A stretch of 64,000 bases of DNA, from NCBI GenBank assembly GCA_003952965.2, contig CM025852.1:19913279-19977278 (forward strand), read 5' to 3'. The translations under genes and the position numbers were made by a program. This document shows, one piece after another, positions 24,123-35,244 of the stretch. The notes beneath the pieces are model-generated. The model was given only the letters and a program-made list of their open reading frames with translations, made no database searches and had not been told where the DNA came from. Numbering within the stretch: position 1 is the first letter of the stretch; each line of letters begins with the position of its first letter. Origin of the DNA: Morella rubra (Eukaryota > Streptophyta > Magnoliopsida > Fagales > Myricaceae).

Positions 24123-24315
24123 TCTCTCTCGCAGATTGGGATTGCCCTATGGAATCTAAACTGAGGGAGATAGCCGGGGGTGTTATAACTTATAAGCTGC
24201 AATTATTGTATAAAATATTCCGTGGTCTTATCTAGGGAGGTGATATTGTTTTTGTTGACTCTTGCTGCCAGTTGTAATGATCACTAATAAATAGCTAGCT
24301 GGGCATTGGAAGTGG

Positions 24316-26817
24316 CCTGTAATTAACATTAATCCTTTAGCCCTAATAATTTTAATGACCTCAGGATTTTTAACCAGTAAATAGGAACGTAATGATCATT
24401 AGATCTACGCAATCACTCCCACGTCGTTCATGCGCGCCCAGCTAGCTCATTTAGATTCCAAACTTAATTAGCAAATATGAATTAAACAACCACGCATTTT
24501 TGTTTTATTTAAACATTGGTATATGTTTATTGATCTTAGAGTTTTAAAGTCTTGAGTTCTCTCCCAGTACTTGATCAGTAAAAACTCCTTCACCGAAAAA
24601 TGTTAGCAAATAAGTTATACTTTGAAGCACGAAAGGAAAACTTCACTGGCCATATGCATGATATTGAGGCCTTGAGCTGTAAAAATTAAGCTGGGATTTT
24701 CGTTTTTGTTTCCTTTCCTTTGTAAGTACTTGTGGAAGCTTAAAATTACTTAGAAATTGTCCATGTGTAGTTTGTGAGATATTGCATCCAGTTACGAAAT
24801 AAAATATTTCCAAGGAGTTTACAATGTGACATAAACAACAACGTGAATTCATGTCTCCTCCAAATTAATTGGTTGACATCCGAAATTCTAATCATAAAAC
24901 AAATCGGAAGAAGTTCCAATAGGAGTTGAAAGACGTGAGTGCAGTAGCCATTTGAGAATCCAGAGTTAATCATATTTTAGTAAAATCATTTCCTATATCT
25001 AGCTAAATAACGTTTTTTAAAGATTTTAATGATATTTGGTTGGGCAAAACTTTCTTCGTTAACTGTTTCAAAAACCTGTTGACAAACATACTGTTAAGTT
25101 TAATGATGTTTCGTTGGAAAAAGATCTCTACCTTCTTGTTTTTTGGAGTTTGCTTTTTTCCATTGGCTTTTGCCTTTTCTGAGCAATTTTTTTTTTTTTG
25201 TCACTTGTTAAATTGTCAATATTTTATTTTAGGGTAACAAATAAAATCATGCGTGATAAGCCCACACGAAATGGAAGCAAATATCACAAGTTAGTGCCAG
25301 ATCCATCGCCTCCCACTTACTGCGCGCCCCACTCCTATTTCATCCTTGTGAAGAATCAAATCGGAGATCTGTGCGGATAATCTGTTTAGTCCCAGCATCG
25401 TCGTCGTCCTTACTACTAAAACAACGCGGATAGGTTAATACTTTTCACCGGGTGAGCTGTTAATAGTTTTAAAATTGCATACTAGAGAGAGAAAAAGAGG
25501 TGAGGCCATGGGATATAGGTCAGGGTGGGCAAAATTTTCCTGAAATTTTCGGTTTTGAAAATTTAGTTTTGATGTATACTGAAATCGGAAATCGGAAATT
25601 ATTTTTAATAATTTTTTAAATTGAAACCAGAAACTAGCGAAATTGTCGAAATTTTTAATTCTAACTTTTTTCTAAAAAAAATGGTTCAAAAGAAAGTATA
25701 TAAAATTTGCTTGAATGTTTATTTTAGAAACTAGATTTGGAATGGATGTTTATATTTATTGTTAATTTATGATAAATAATAAAAAATATAATATTTCAAA
25801 ATTTTGATCAAATAAATATTTTGGACACATTAGGAGCCTAAAAAAAATTATGTCCAAAAAAAACACATGATAAATTGGAATTTTCAATTTCAATTTCAGA
25901 ACAAAAAAAATGATATTTCGATGAATATTGAAACAGACTTAGAATTAATCATTTTGATTCTATCCGTTCCGATACCTATCCTAATGGAATAGTAGTCAAG
26001 CTGAAAGGAGCTAATGAGGCCCGCAGAGTGGTTGCAGGGCCCCGGTATAAGGCCGGCAACCACGATGGTTGGGATGCTCTTCCCGGCTCCAGCAGGGAAT
26101 GCAAAAATGAAATTCACTGGCTGGTGATCAGCCTGCGTCAAAACCTGGAAGTAACGTCAAACACGTACGTGGCCTCCTCTCCTTAGTCAACGGAAAACTT
26201 TGAGCGAGTGATGAGTCATCACTGATGACGGCTGAGCCACCGAAGACATGGTCCCCACGAAGTCCCACCGACTTTGTACTAGTCTACAAAGTATAAGGTC
26301 AACAAAATTTACGCGTGTTTGACTAATTCATCCCATTTAATTAATATCGCTTAGAAAAAAAAAAAAAAAAAAAAAAGAAGATCCCATTTAATTAATCGCT
26401 TATTTAAAATTAGCAACCCAGCCCGCCCGTGTCCTTTCCTTTTACGGTTTTTGTTAATTTCCTTTCTTTATTTCTTAACATATAATTAAAAAATGGTTCA
26501 AGCAATATTTTAGTTTTCCACAAGACCTAAAAAAAAATTGCAAGTGGGGTGGATAGTTGGATACACGCTCACAAACTATCTCAATTGATAAGGAAAATCT
26601 CATGTTTTTTTTTTTACTCCAATTTGTGGTTAAAAACAAAAAAACCTTATTATAGGTTCTAGACGGTGCTGTCTCGTCTCGTGTATCTCTGACATGGATG
26701 TTTTGCTAGTCCACCATAACATGCTGAAGAAAAGGTTTTTTTTTTTTTTTTTTAAAAAAAAAAGAATATATAATGTATCTAACTCATAAAATTATTTCTC
26801 CGAGAAAAAAAAAAACT
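24316..26817. other. Intergenic region with scattered low-complexity tracts
   Basis: No gene is supported. There is an AT-rich tract at 25530-25960 and a GC-richer island at about 25990-26150. Read on the minus strand, the island gives an open stretch containing FAFPAGAGKSIPTIVVAG, which I cannot assign. A-runs lie at about 26347-26375 and T/A runs at about 26739-26763. An AACTCATAAAATTATT phrase occurs twice near 26780-26825, just before the LTR element. Confidence 0.35.
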
Positions 26818-26962
26818 CATAAAATTATTCTGTTGTCGTTATATATATATATATGAATGGGGCTCGGGACTCCACCTCTCTTGTGACTTGTCAGAAAACT
26901 TATAATCGAACCTATATTATATTCATCAACATCTAAGTGCAAGGTGGGAAACAAATGCTTTG

Positions 26963-27487
26963 TGATAAATGAGTTGGTTTATGGTCAATACGTCAGAGTA
27001 AATGCAGCTTGATCTTCCCATTTCTTTTCCTGTAAAACAATAAAGGACCCCGGGTTCCGAGTGTGGAACCTCCGAAGCTTAAGTCAGTCTCCTATTTTTA
27101 TACAAGTTTTGCTATTTTATCACACAGAAATCACTTACCTGTTCTCATCATTAGCTTCTCTTTTTATAGTGCTTTGCCCACGTCCCTCTCTTTTCCTCTA
27201 GCCGAGATTTTAGCGGGTAGTTCTTGTCCCTGTTAGGTCGTGCTCTGTGATATTCTCTCCACCTTTTTCCCACGGTTATTCGTATCTGCTACGGGTATAG
27301 TGAGAACGTGGTGCCGTGGCTTATCGTGGGCCGTTAGGTAACTGTTTGCGGCATATGTAGTGATTTTCTCTTTTTAGGAAGTATGCGACGTGGGTTAGGT
27401 TGTAACTGTTGGACTTTTGAAAGACGTAATCATATTTTTCGGCCCAAATTGGTTTGGGCTGGATGTGATTCAGTATTGGCACCATCA
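26963..27487 (-). repeat. LTR a (left, 3' LTR in element orientation)
   Basis: 525 bp, starting TGATAAATGAGTTGG and ending ATTGGCACCATCA. On the coding strand a TATA box (CTATAAAAAGAG) lies at about 27160-27171. Adjacent on the inner side is the polypurine tract (minus strand GAATGGGGGGACTC, 27488-27501). CTTTG precedes it. Confidence 0.9.
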
Positions 27488-27607
27488 GAGTCCCCCCATT
27501 CGCGAGCAGATTTGCAGAATCAGGTTGAGAATGTTTGCTATGCTTCGGATGCCGAGGTATGGGGATAAAGAAGCTAATGCATGACATAACTGAATCTATA
27601 TTAATGA

Positions 27608-28345
27608 TTACATCTCGGTCCAAGGGGGAATCACCCATTCGATTACATCTCCTGTGGAACATAAATATATATCACAATATCGAAACTTTTTGTTTGCATA
27701 GCAGGTGTCGCAGAAATAGTGTCGATAGGTGACCCACCATTTTGGGAATGAGGCTGGGATCTCGGTTGTCTCCGGGATGTAACAAGATGTTTCTTTGGGG
27801 CATTTCAACGTGTTTTTCAATCTATATTGGTGTTCATCAGCACGACCCCATCTAGTCATTGCCCAATCTAGGATGGTCTTTCGCACAACCTCCATTTGTT
27901 CTGCTTGTAGTTCCTGTCGGAGCTCTGAAATTATGTCTACGGCAGTCTGCCTCGAGTTCCCTCCTTGATGGTGATAAGCCAAGGCGAGGAGGTATTTGGC
28001 CTTCGGATTTCCCTGCTTTGCCGAAGCGTGGACTTCCTTCAGTCCTTCTTCAACTGTTGTGGTCCAGCGCATTTTTTCGCTACCTCAGACAGAGAGTTCA
28101 TGTGGTTTTTGCTCGCGTAACATTTGTTGCGAGGGTTTTCCACACTTCGGTTAGGGGGTATAGGGGTGGTATATCTTCAATCCTCAACCTTCGATAGACC
28201 GTCGGTCCATGAGCTGCTTGATAAAATTGTTTATATACTAGGCAGAGGCTTTGCCATTCTCTGGGTTGTCACGAACAATCCTGCTTATCACTTCGGACCA
28301 TAGTTCTTCAGGTAGGGCTCGAGGGCTTCGTTTCGTCGGTCGCAT
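27608..28345 (-). pseudogene. F-box-like gene A inside the retrotransposon, unit 1
   Basis: Likely a plant F-box protein of the At2g35280/At1g67623-like group (pattern recognition only). Seen: an ATG at 28345, then RALPEELWSEVISRIV, the pattern of an F-box helix. An in-frame stop and frame changes follow over about 28290-28075. A clean 154-codon frame from 28072 then contains EEGLKEVHASAKQGNPKAKY, a SEL1-like repeat pattern, and a C-terminal cysteine cluster with FCDTCYAN. A TATA box (TATAAAAAGG, 28405-28414 on the plus strand as CCTTTTTATA) lies 60-69 bp upstream. It shares the CxTCYxN motif with gene B to its right, so the two are paralogues. F-box proteins are normally substrate adaptors of SCF ubiquitin ligases. 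This copy is broken. Confidence 0.55.
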
Positions 28346-28404
28346 CTTTCTTTTCTTCAGGTATCTTCCGCGACCTTTTTTTCTCTTTTCTTGTGATAGT
28401 CCCT

Positions 28405-28414
28405 CCTTTTTATA
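28405..28414 (-). promoter_or_regulatory. TATA box of F-box-like gene A, unit 1
   Basis: The minus-strand TATAAAAAGG lies 60-69 bp before the gene A ATG at 28345. In unit 2 the same place reads AATAAAAAGG (near 33266-33275), so the first T is lost there. Confidence 0.55.
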
Positions 28415-29097
28415 TCTGTATGTACTTGACGGTTATCTTCTTAGGAGGGAAAGACTGTTTAAGTTTCGGCGCGCTGTTTTCTTCATCTGTATGTACTTGA
28501 TAGTCCCTCCCACTCGTAGTTGACACGTGGCCACTCAAAAATTTCACGGATGATCGTGGGTGGTTATCTCTTCGCGTGTCTTGAGTAACGCGTAGCATTA
28601 AATGCGGCCGTTTCTGGTATTCGACGCTCCGGCTGATTGTCGTCCCTAACAACACGTGGTCTCTATTGGCACGCCTGCGATTTCAGGCGTGGCGTTGTGT
28701 CGTTTCGAACAGTACGTTGCTTTTAATGCTGCAGCCTTCGACGTTTGCCGCTTCGATTTGATTATGTGTCTCATGGCTTTCTGGTGATTATCCGAGTTGA
28801 TGTATATCATTTCACTTTGCGACGGAATAGTCCGCACTTACGGTGGCAGTTCTGTAATGTCTGATGGTTTGGGATCATATAGGTTAGGTCAGCTTTTTGA
28901 TTCGGACGGTAGTGCCAAATATGGTTCCTGTCCTTGGTTGACGCATGCTGATATTGTAGTGATGTTGGTTTATTTTTGGCAAAGTCATTTCTTTGATAAT
29001 GTTGCGACCAACTGATTTGGTTAGCGTTAGAATATTTGGTCCCACGCTACAATCGTAAAGAATAAAAGGAACTTTTGCAGAATAAAAGTTGATTTTA

Positions 29098-29812
29098 TTA
29101 ATTCTGGAAAGGAAATAAGGCATTCGGACCAGGCCATTGCCTTGACATGTGCTCGTGGAGGTGTTTGAACACCCAATTTACATAGCATGTTTTACAGAGG
29201 GCTTTCTTCTGGCCTTTTCTCCCGCGATCCGCCATGAAAGGGGGGTTATAGCCGTCTGGACAAAGGACATATTTGTCTACGCGAAAACTTAATCCGCCAT
29301 ACCCAATGTGGTGTGTCAGCCACCCTCGCATGACGCTTATCAGTATTCGCATTCCTTTCCTTCCGAGCTGCGTGTAAATGCCAGATTATGTTGCGGGCTT
29401 GCGCGCGGAACGTTTCTTCTTGTGCAGCATTGTACAGCCATGAAGAAACGTGCTGATTTATGTCCTTCTGAAGCTGATGCTCTTCGATTGTGGGTTACTC
29501 GGAGGTGTCGGGCCGCTTCCATGAACACTTCGTGAGGGTTTCTTGCTTCACGACAAAATTGCTTAACCTTGTGCCAGGTAGGGGTCGGCAGCCAGGGTGT
29601 GCAGTAATCCTCCAGGTTCATCCTTTTGAAGGATAACTGGTTCGAGGCTGCATGATAGAATTCTCGGGACACTAACTTGAATTGTTTCCAATCATTAGCG
29701 TCGCGCTTCGCCACATAGCTGGCGATGATGATTAGAACATCGAGGGGGAGGTATGGGAGCCGACTGTTCTCCTTTGTTTGTGCCGGACCGTTTTTGGATT
29801 TTTGTTTGCCAT
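29098..29812 (-). pseudogene. F-box-like gene B inside the retrotransposon, unit 1
   Basis: The start ATG at 29812 (MANKNP) is followed by a frameshift in this copy. The F-box-like part continues in a second frame (29714-29340) with KQFKLVSREFYHAASNQLSF and FCREARNPHEVFMEAARHL, the segment that follows the F-box in At2g35280-like proteins. The C-terminal part (frame 29352-29098) has LCPDGYN and LCKTCYVNWVFKHL, ending FPFQN. Compared with unit 2, about 17 bp differ near 29490, where this copy is shorter. A TATA box, TATAAAAGG, lies at 29867-29875. Function is inferred from family only. Confidence 0.55.
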
Positions 29813-29866
29813 TTTTGTTTGTTTTTTGAATGTTGTTTTTTTTTCTTGTTCGGGGTGTTTGTTGTC

Positions 29867-29875
29867 CCTTTTATA
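29867..29875 (-). promoter_or_regulatory. TATA box of F-box-like gene B, unit 1
   Basis: The minus-strand TATAAAAGG lies 55-63 bp upstream of the gene B ATG (29812). It is conserved in unit 2 at 34747-34755. The antisense ORF starts at 30365 in the opposite direction, so the roughly 490 bp between may be a divergent promoter region. Confidence 0.6.
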
Positions 29876-30364
29876 GATGTTGTGGCCGATGTAGTCGTGT
29901 GATCGTGGCCTTCGTGAGTGCATACGGGATTCCGTCGTGGCTTCGGATACGGATTTATTTCAGAAGTCCGATAGGCTTTCCCGATGGATTGCTTTTACTT
30001 GTTTTTTATGATGATGGGTAATTTAGTAAATTGACGCCGTTGAGTCAGTTGATCGTGGTTTGGTGGGAATTGTTGCAGAAGTTGTAGAAAATCTTCTGAC
30101 GCATCGTTTCCCGTATCTGGGTGTCATTTCATTTTTAAATTAACCGTCATCTCTCGGGACTATTCGGCTATGGATATACAGAGTGTCGTTTTGGAAAGTA
30201 TTGCGTCAATCTTTGAAACGACGTGTTTTCTTTTGAGGGGCTTTTGGTCATTGTATTTTCCCTTATTTAGCCCCTCTTATTTGCGTTATTTTCCAAATAC
30301 TTCTAGACTCTTCGCCTTTCATCTTCTGATCTTTACCCTCTATTCATCCTTTTATTTTTCTACA
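29876..30364. promoter_or_regulatory. Divergent intergenic region between F-box-like gene B and the antisense ORF
   Basis: No gene. It separates a minus-strand gene (ATG 29812) from a plus-strand ORF (ATG 30365). The right half is CT-rich (TTCGCCTTTCATCTTCTGATC near 30310-30360), typical of a plant 5' leader before the ORF's ATG. It is repeated in unit 2 at about 34756-35244. Confidence 0.4.
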
Positions 30365-31663
30365 ATGGCGAACGTTGGAGGTTCTTCGAGCGTGCTGCTA
30401 GGGTTCCTAAGGTGCCTGAGAGGCGTGAGGGCCGTTGGGGCCCTAGCCAACTGGTGGAAACAGACTTTGAAGCCTTTTACACTGAATATCATTTTCCTAG
30501 GGAAACCCGTTTTCGCCTTCCGTCTGCTAACGAGACGCCCTACACTGATGGAGTAAAGGGAGAAATGTGTTTCTTTGAGGCTCCATTGAAATCTGGGGTA
30601 AGATTTCCTCTCCCTCTTAGTGTTCGAAAAATTTTGAGGTCTTTGCGTTTGTGTCCGACTCAGATAGTCCCCAATGCTTGGAGGGTTTTAATGGGCTGTG
30701 CTGTTATGTGGCCGATGTATCTCGGGCTTGAATGCCAACTGTCATGAAGGAGTTTCTGTGGTTCTATACACCCATTCGTTCTACCCAAGTTGATAGATTT
30801 TGGTATTTTCGTCCTCGCAATCAAGGGGTTTCCCCGATTACTTCTTACCCGGACACCAATAAGGGTTGGCACGATCGTTATTTTTTTATGTCTGGTGTTG
30901 GATGGGAGCGTTTCCCTGGCGAGGATCGTCAAAGTGAGTCTTCCCTGTGTTGGGCTTTTGGGTCCGTCCCAGACCAGTATAGGAGGGACATCAAGGGTCT
31001 TACTCTTTGGAACAAGCTCATGTGGATGTCATTCTGGAAGTTGGTTCCATAGACTGGAACGCTTTGGTCTGTAGGGAAAATGAGGGTTGGTTAGGGTATA
31101 CTATGTCCGAACCATCCCCTCCCCCTCTCCTCGTTCTGAGAGAAGTCCTCGCGGGCGTCTTCCACGTGAAGATTCGAGAAAAGAGTCTTCTCGCGTTTCA
31201 GTTGGGGGTACCAAACGGAGGAATTCCCAAGAGGTTGAGGGTTCTTCTCATGGGCACTCCTCGAAGAAAAGAAGGGCATCTCCTCCTCCTGTGGTTTCGG
31301 AGGCTAAGGAAGAAGAGGCGGAGGAAGCTCCTTTGGCTCGTATGTCGTCGAAACGTGCGGCGAGTAACGGTGAGTGTTCTTCATCCGAAATCCTTGATTC
31401 ATTTATTCATTAGTCGTGATTTTGTCGCTGTTTGGTTATTTGTAGGTTTAGAGGATGTCTCTCCCATGTTGAGCCCTACTTCTGGGGTTCGCACGAGATA
31501 CCGGTTCCCGCAGTGAAGGTGATTCGTGAGATCGGGACTCCTTCTTTCAGCATTTCATTGACGGCTCCTCCTGGTCAAGGTGAACTTCCTTCATCCTCTA
31601 GGATTTCTAATCTGCCGGGAACCTTGACATCGGAGCGCTCAGAGGCTGACGAGGGGGATAGGC
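30365..31663 (+). pseudogene. Antisense ORF of the retrotransposon, truncated copy (unit 1)
   Basis: It lies on the strand opposite gag-pol. The start is MANVGGSSS at 30365. The frame then shifts to one containing EGRWGPSQLVETDFEAFYTE and later WFYTPIRSTQVDRFWYF, the pattern of the 'putative gypsy type transposon' (Transposase_28-like) proteins of plants. A Ser/Arg-rich part (GTKRRNSQEVEGSSHGHSSK) follows, and then a canonical small intron 31370-31445 (GTGAGT...TGTAG). The copy is cut at 31663 by the duplication junction. At least three frameshifts are present. Function is unknown; the domain name rests on recalled family pattern. Confidence 0.55.
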
Positions 31664-31685
31664 AGGTAATGCTCGAGGGCTTCGT
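31664..31685. other. Filler DNA at the tandem-duplication junction
   Basis: 22 bp between the end of unit 1 and the start of unit 2. It matches 28310-28331 inside the same element at 20 of 22 positions (shared GCTCGAGGGCTTCGT), so it looks copied from there. Confidence 0.7.
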
Positions 31686-31831
31686 CATAAAATTATTCTG
31701 TTGTCGTTATATATATAATATATGAATGGGGCACGGGACTCCACCTCTCTTGTGACTTGTCAGAAAACTTATAATCGAACCTATATTATATTCATCAACA
31801 TCTAAGTGCAAGGTGGGAAACAAATGCTTTG

Positions 31832-32354
31832 TGATAAATGAGTTGGTTTATGGTCAATACGTCAGAGTAAAATGCAGCTTGATCTTCCCATTTCTTTTCC
31901 TGTAAAACAATAAAAGACCCCGGGTTCCGAGTGTGGAACCTCCGAAGCTTAAGTCAGTCTCCTATTTTTATACGAGTTTTGCTATTTTATCACACAAGAA
32001 ATCACTTACCTGTTCTCATCATTAGCTTCTCTTTTTATAGTGCTTTTGCCCACGTCCCCTCTTTTCCTCTAGCCGAGATTTTAGCGGGTAGTTCTTGTCC
32101 CTGTTAGGTCGTGCTCGTGATATTCTCTCCACCTTTTTCCCACGGTTATTCGTATCTGCTACGGGTATAGTGGAACGTGGTGCCGTGGCTTATCGTGGGC
32201 CGTTAGGTAACTGTTTGCGGCATATGTAGTGATTTTCTCTTTTGGAAATATGCGACGTGGGTTAGGTTGTAACTGTTGGGCTTTTGAAAGAAGTAATCAT
32301 ATTTTTCGGCCCAAATTGGTTTGGGCTGGATGTGATTCAGTATTGGCACCATCA
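31832..32354 (-). repeat. LTR b (extra internal LTR from the duplication)
   Basis: 523 bp, near-identical to LTR a. It is preceded by the duplicated CTTTG (31827-31831) and host flank, and followed by the same polypurine tract (32355-32368). It is not an independent insertion. Confidence 0.92.
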
Positions 32355-32472
32355 GAGTCCCCCCATTCGCGAGCAGATTTGCAGAATCGGTTGAGAATGT
32401 TTGCTATGCTTCGGATGCCGAGGTATGGGGAAAAGAAGCTAATGCATGACATAACTGAATCTATATTAATGA

Positions 32473-33206
32473 TTACATCTCGGTCCAAGGGGGAATCACC
32501 CATTCGATTACATCTCCTGTGGAACATAAATATATATCACAATATCGAAACTTTTTGTTTGCATAGCAGGTGTCGCAGAAATAGTGTCGATAGGTGACCC
32601 ACCATTTTGGGAATGAGGTGGGATCTCGGTTGTCTCCGGGATGTAACAAGATGTTTCTTTAGGGCATTTCAACGTGTTTTTCAATCTATATTGGTGTTCA
32701 TCAGCACGACCCCATCTAGTCATTGCCCAATCTAGGATGGTCTTTCGCACAACCTCCATTTGTTCTGCTTGTAGTTCCTGTCGGAGCTCTGAAATTATGT
32801 CTACGGCAGTCTGCCTCGAGTTCCCTCCTTGATGGTGATAAGCCAAGGCGAGAGGTATTTGGCCTTCGGATTTCCCCCCTTTGCCGAAACGTGGACTTCC
32901 TTCAGTCCTTCTTCAACTGTTGTGGTCCAGCGCATTTTTTCGCTACCTCAGACAGAGAGTTCATGTGGTTTTTGCTCGCGTAACATTTGTTGCGAGGGTT
33001 TTCCACACTTCGGTCAGGGGGTATGGGGTGGTATATCTTCAATCCTCAACCTTCGATAGACCGTCGGTCCATGAGCTGCTTGATAAAATTGTTTAGACAC
33101 TAGGCAGAGGCTTTGCCATTCTCTGGGTTGTCACGAACAATCCTGCTTATCACTTCGACCATAGTTCTTCAGGTAGGGCTCGAGGGCTTCGTTTCGTCAG
33201 TCGCAT
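32473..33206 (-). pseudogene. F-box-like gene A, unit 2
   Basis: Copy of 27608-28345. The F-box start (ATG 33206) and the C-terminal region are present. An extra frameshift near 32610-32620 destroys the KWWVTYRHYF end that is open in unit 1, and the frame around 32846-32860 is also disrupted. The TATA box is changed to AATAAAAAGG. It is more damaged than the unit 1 copy. Confidence 0.55.
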
Positions 33207-33961
33207 CTTTCTTTTCTTCGGTATCTTCCGCGACCTTTCTTTTCCTTTTCTTGTGATAGTCCCTCCTTTTTATTTCTGTATGTACTTGACGGTTATCTTC
33301 TTAGGAGGGAAAGACTGTTTAAGTTTCGGCGCGCTGTTTTCTTCATCTTTTGCACTTTGGTTTTAGCTTCCTCCCACTCGTAGTTGACACGTGGCCACTC
33401 AAAAATTTCACGGATGATCGTGGGTGGTTATCTCTTCGCGTGTCTTGAGTAACGCGTAGCATTAAATGCGGCCATTTCTGGTATTCGACGCTCCGGCTGA
33501 TTGTCGTCCCTAACAACACGTGGTCTCTATTGGCACGCCTGCGATTTCAGGCGTGGCGTTGTGTCATTTCGAACAGTACGTTGCTTTTAATGCTGCAGCC
33601 TTCGACGTTTGCCGCTTCGATTTGATTATGTGTCGCATGGCTTTCTGGTGATTATCCGAGTTGATGTATATCATTTCACTTTGCGACGGAATAGTCCGCA
33701 CTTACGGTGGCAGTTCTGTAATGTCTGATGGTTTGGGATCATATAGGTTAGGTCAGCTTTTTGATTCGGACGGTAGTGCCAAATATGGTTCCTATCCTTG
33801 GTTGACGCATGCTGATATTGTAGTGATGTTGGTTCATTTTTGGCAAAGTCATTTCTTTGATAATGTTGCGACCAACTGATTTGGTTAGCGTTAGAATATT
33901 TGGTCCCACGCTACAATCGTAAAGAATAAAAGGAACTTTTGCAGAATAAAAGCTGATTTTA

Positions 33962-34693
33962 TTAATTCTGGAAAGGAAATAAGGCATTCGGACCAGGCCA
34001 TTGCCTTGACATGTGCTCGTGGAGGTGTTTGAACACCCAATTTACATAGCATGTTTTACAGAGGGCTTTCTTCTGGCCTTTTCTTCCGCGATCCGCCATG
34101 AAAGGGGGGTTATAGCCGTCTGGACAAAGGACATATTTGTCTACGCGAAAACTTAATCCGCCATACCCAATGTGGTGTGTCAGCCACCCTCGCATGACGC
34201 TTATCAGTATTCGCATTCCTTTCCTTCCGAGCTGCGTGCGTAAATGCCAGATTATGTTGCGGGCTTGCGCGCGGAACGTTTCTTCTTGTGCAGCATTGTA
34301 CAGCCATGAAGAAACGTGCTGATTTATGTCCTTCTGAAGCTGATGCTCTTTTGTCGATGGCCATGTGGGTTACTCTTCTCGGAGGTGTCGGGCCGCTTCC
34401 ATGAACACTTCGTGAGGGTTTCTTGCTTCACGACAAAATTGCTTAACCCTGTGCCAGGTAGGGGTCGGCAGCCAGGGTGTGCAGTAATCCTCCAGGTTCA
34501 TCCTTTTGAAGGATAACTGGTTCGAGGCTGCATGATAGAATTCTCGGGACACTAACTTGAATTGTTTCCAATCATTAGCGTCGCGCTTCGCCACATAGCT
34601 GGCGATGATGATTAGAACATCGAGGGGGAGGTATGGGAGCCGACTGTTCTCCTTTGTTTGTGCCGGACCGTTTTCTGGATTTTTGTTTGCCAT
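33962..34693 (-). pseudogene. F-box-like gene B, unit 2 (better-preserved copy)
   Basis: From the ATG at 34693 the frame is open through MANKNPENGPAQTK, an F-box-like LPYLPLDVLIIIASYV, then FKLVSREFYHAASNQL and FMEAARHLREE, to a TAA at 34370-34372. After this stop the same protein continues: the region 34360-34220 encodes a SSWLYNAAQEETFRAQARN-type segment, and 34216-33962 carries LCPDGYN, LCKTCYVNW and the end FPFQN. Apart from the region of the stop it looks like an intact, intron-less gene of about 240 codons. TATA box TATAAAAGG at 34747-34755. The F-box assignment (At2g35280-like) is by pattern. Its location inside an LTR element, sense to gag-pol, is unusual. Confidence 0.58.
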
Positions 34694-34746
34694 TTTTGTT
34701 TTTTTTTGAATGTTGTTTTTTTTTCTTGTTCGGGGTGTTTGTTGTC

Positions 34747-34755
34747 CCTTTTATA
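34747..34755 (-). promoter_or_regulatory. TATA box of F-box-like gene B, unit 2
   Basis: TATAAAAGG on the minus strand, 54-62 bp upstream of the ATG at 34693. It is identical to the unit 1 site at 29867-29875. Confidence 0.6.
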
Positions 34756-35244
34756 GATGTTGTGGCCGACGTAGTCGTGTGATCGTGGCCTTCGTGAGTG
34801 CATACGGGATTCCGTCGTGGCTTCGGATACGGATTTATTTCAGAAGTCCGATAGGCTTTCCCGATGGATTGCTTTTACTTGTTTTTTATGATGATGGGTA
34901 ATTTAGTAAATTGACGCCGTTGAGTCAGTTGATCGTGGTTTGGTGGGAATTGTTGCAGAAGTTGTAGAAAATCTTCTGACGCATCGTTTCCCGTATCTGG
35001 GTGTCATTTCGTTTTTAAATTAACCGTCATCTCTCGGGACTATTCGGCTATGGATATACAGAGTGTCGTTTTGGAAAGTATTGCGTCAATCTTTGAAACG
35101 GCGTGTTTTCTTTTGAGGGGCTTTTGGTCATTGTATTTTCCCTTATTTAGCCCCTCTTATTTGCGTTATTTTCCAAATACTTCTAGACTCTTCGCCTTTC
35201 ATCTTCTGATCTTTACCCTCTATTCATCCTTTTATTTTTCTACA

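Larger units (their letters stand above)
20788..24315. repeat. Segmental duplication, copy B (frameshifted STIG1, split by a transposon)
   Basis: Counterpart of 16188-18200. The duplicated sequence runs to 21356, is interrupted by the Mutator-like element 21357-23357, and resumes at 23358 up to 24315, where the similarity to copy A stops (GGCATTGGAAGTGG at both ends). Removing the insertion restores collinearity, so the transposon arrived after the duplication or only in this copy. Confidence 0.8.
26818..31685. repeat. Tandem duplication unit 1 (host flank + LTR + retrotransposon interior)
   Basis: This 4.87-kb unit is repeated directly at 31686-36541 with very high similarity. It starts CATAAAATTATTCTG, includes about 145 bp of host DNA left of the retrotransposon, the left LTR, and the interior through part of the antisense ORF. 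It ends with 22 bp of filler (31664-31685). Because host flank is included, the duplication happened after the element inserted. Confidence 0.9.

Noticed and set aside
31832..32354. Independent solo LTR or second nested retrotransposon
   Set aside because: It carries the same host flank and the same CTTTG as LTR a, so it belongs to the tandem duplication.
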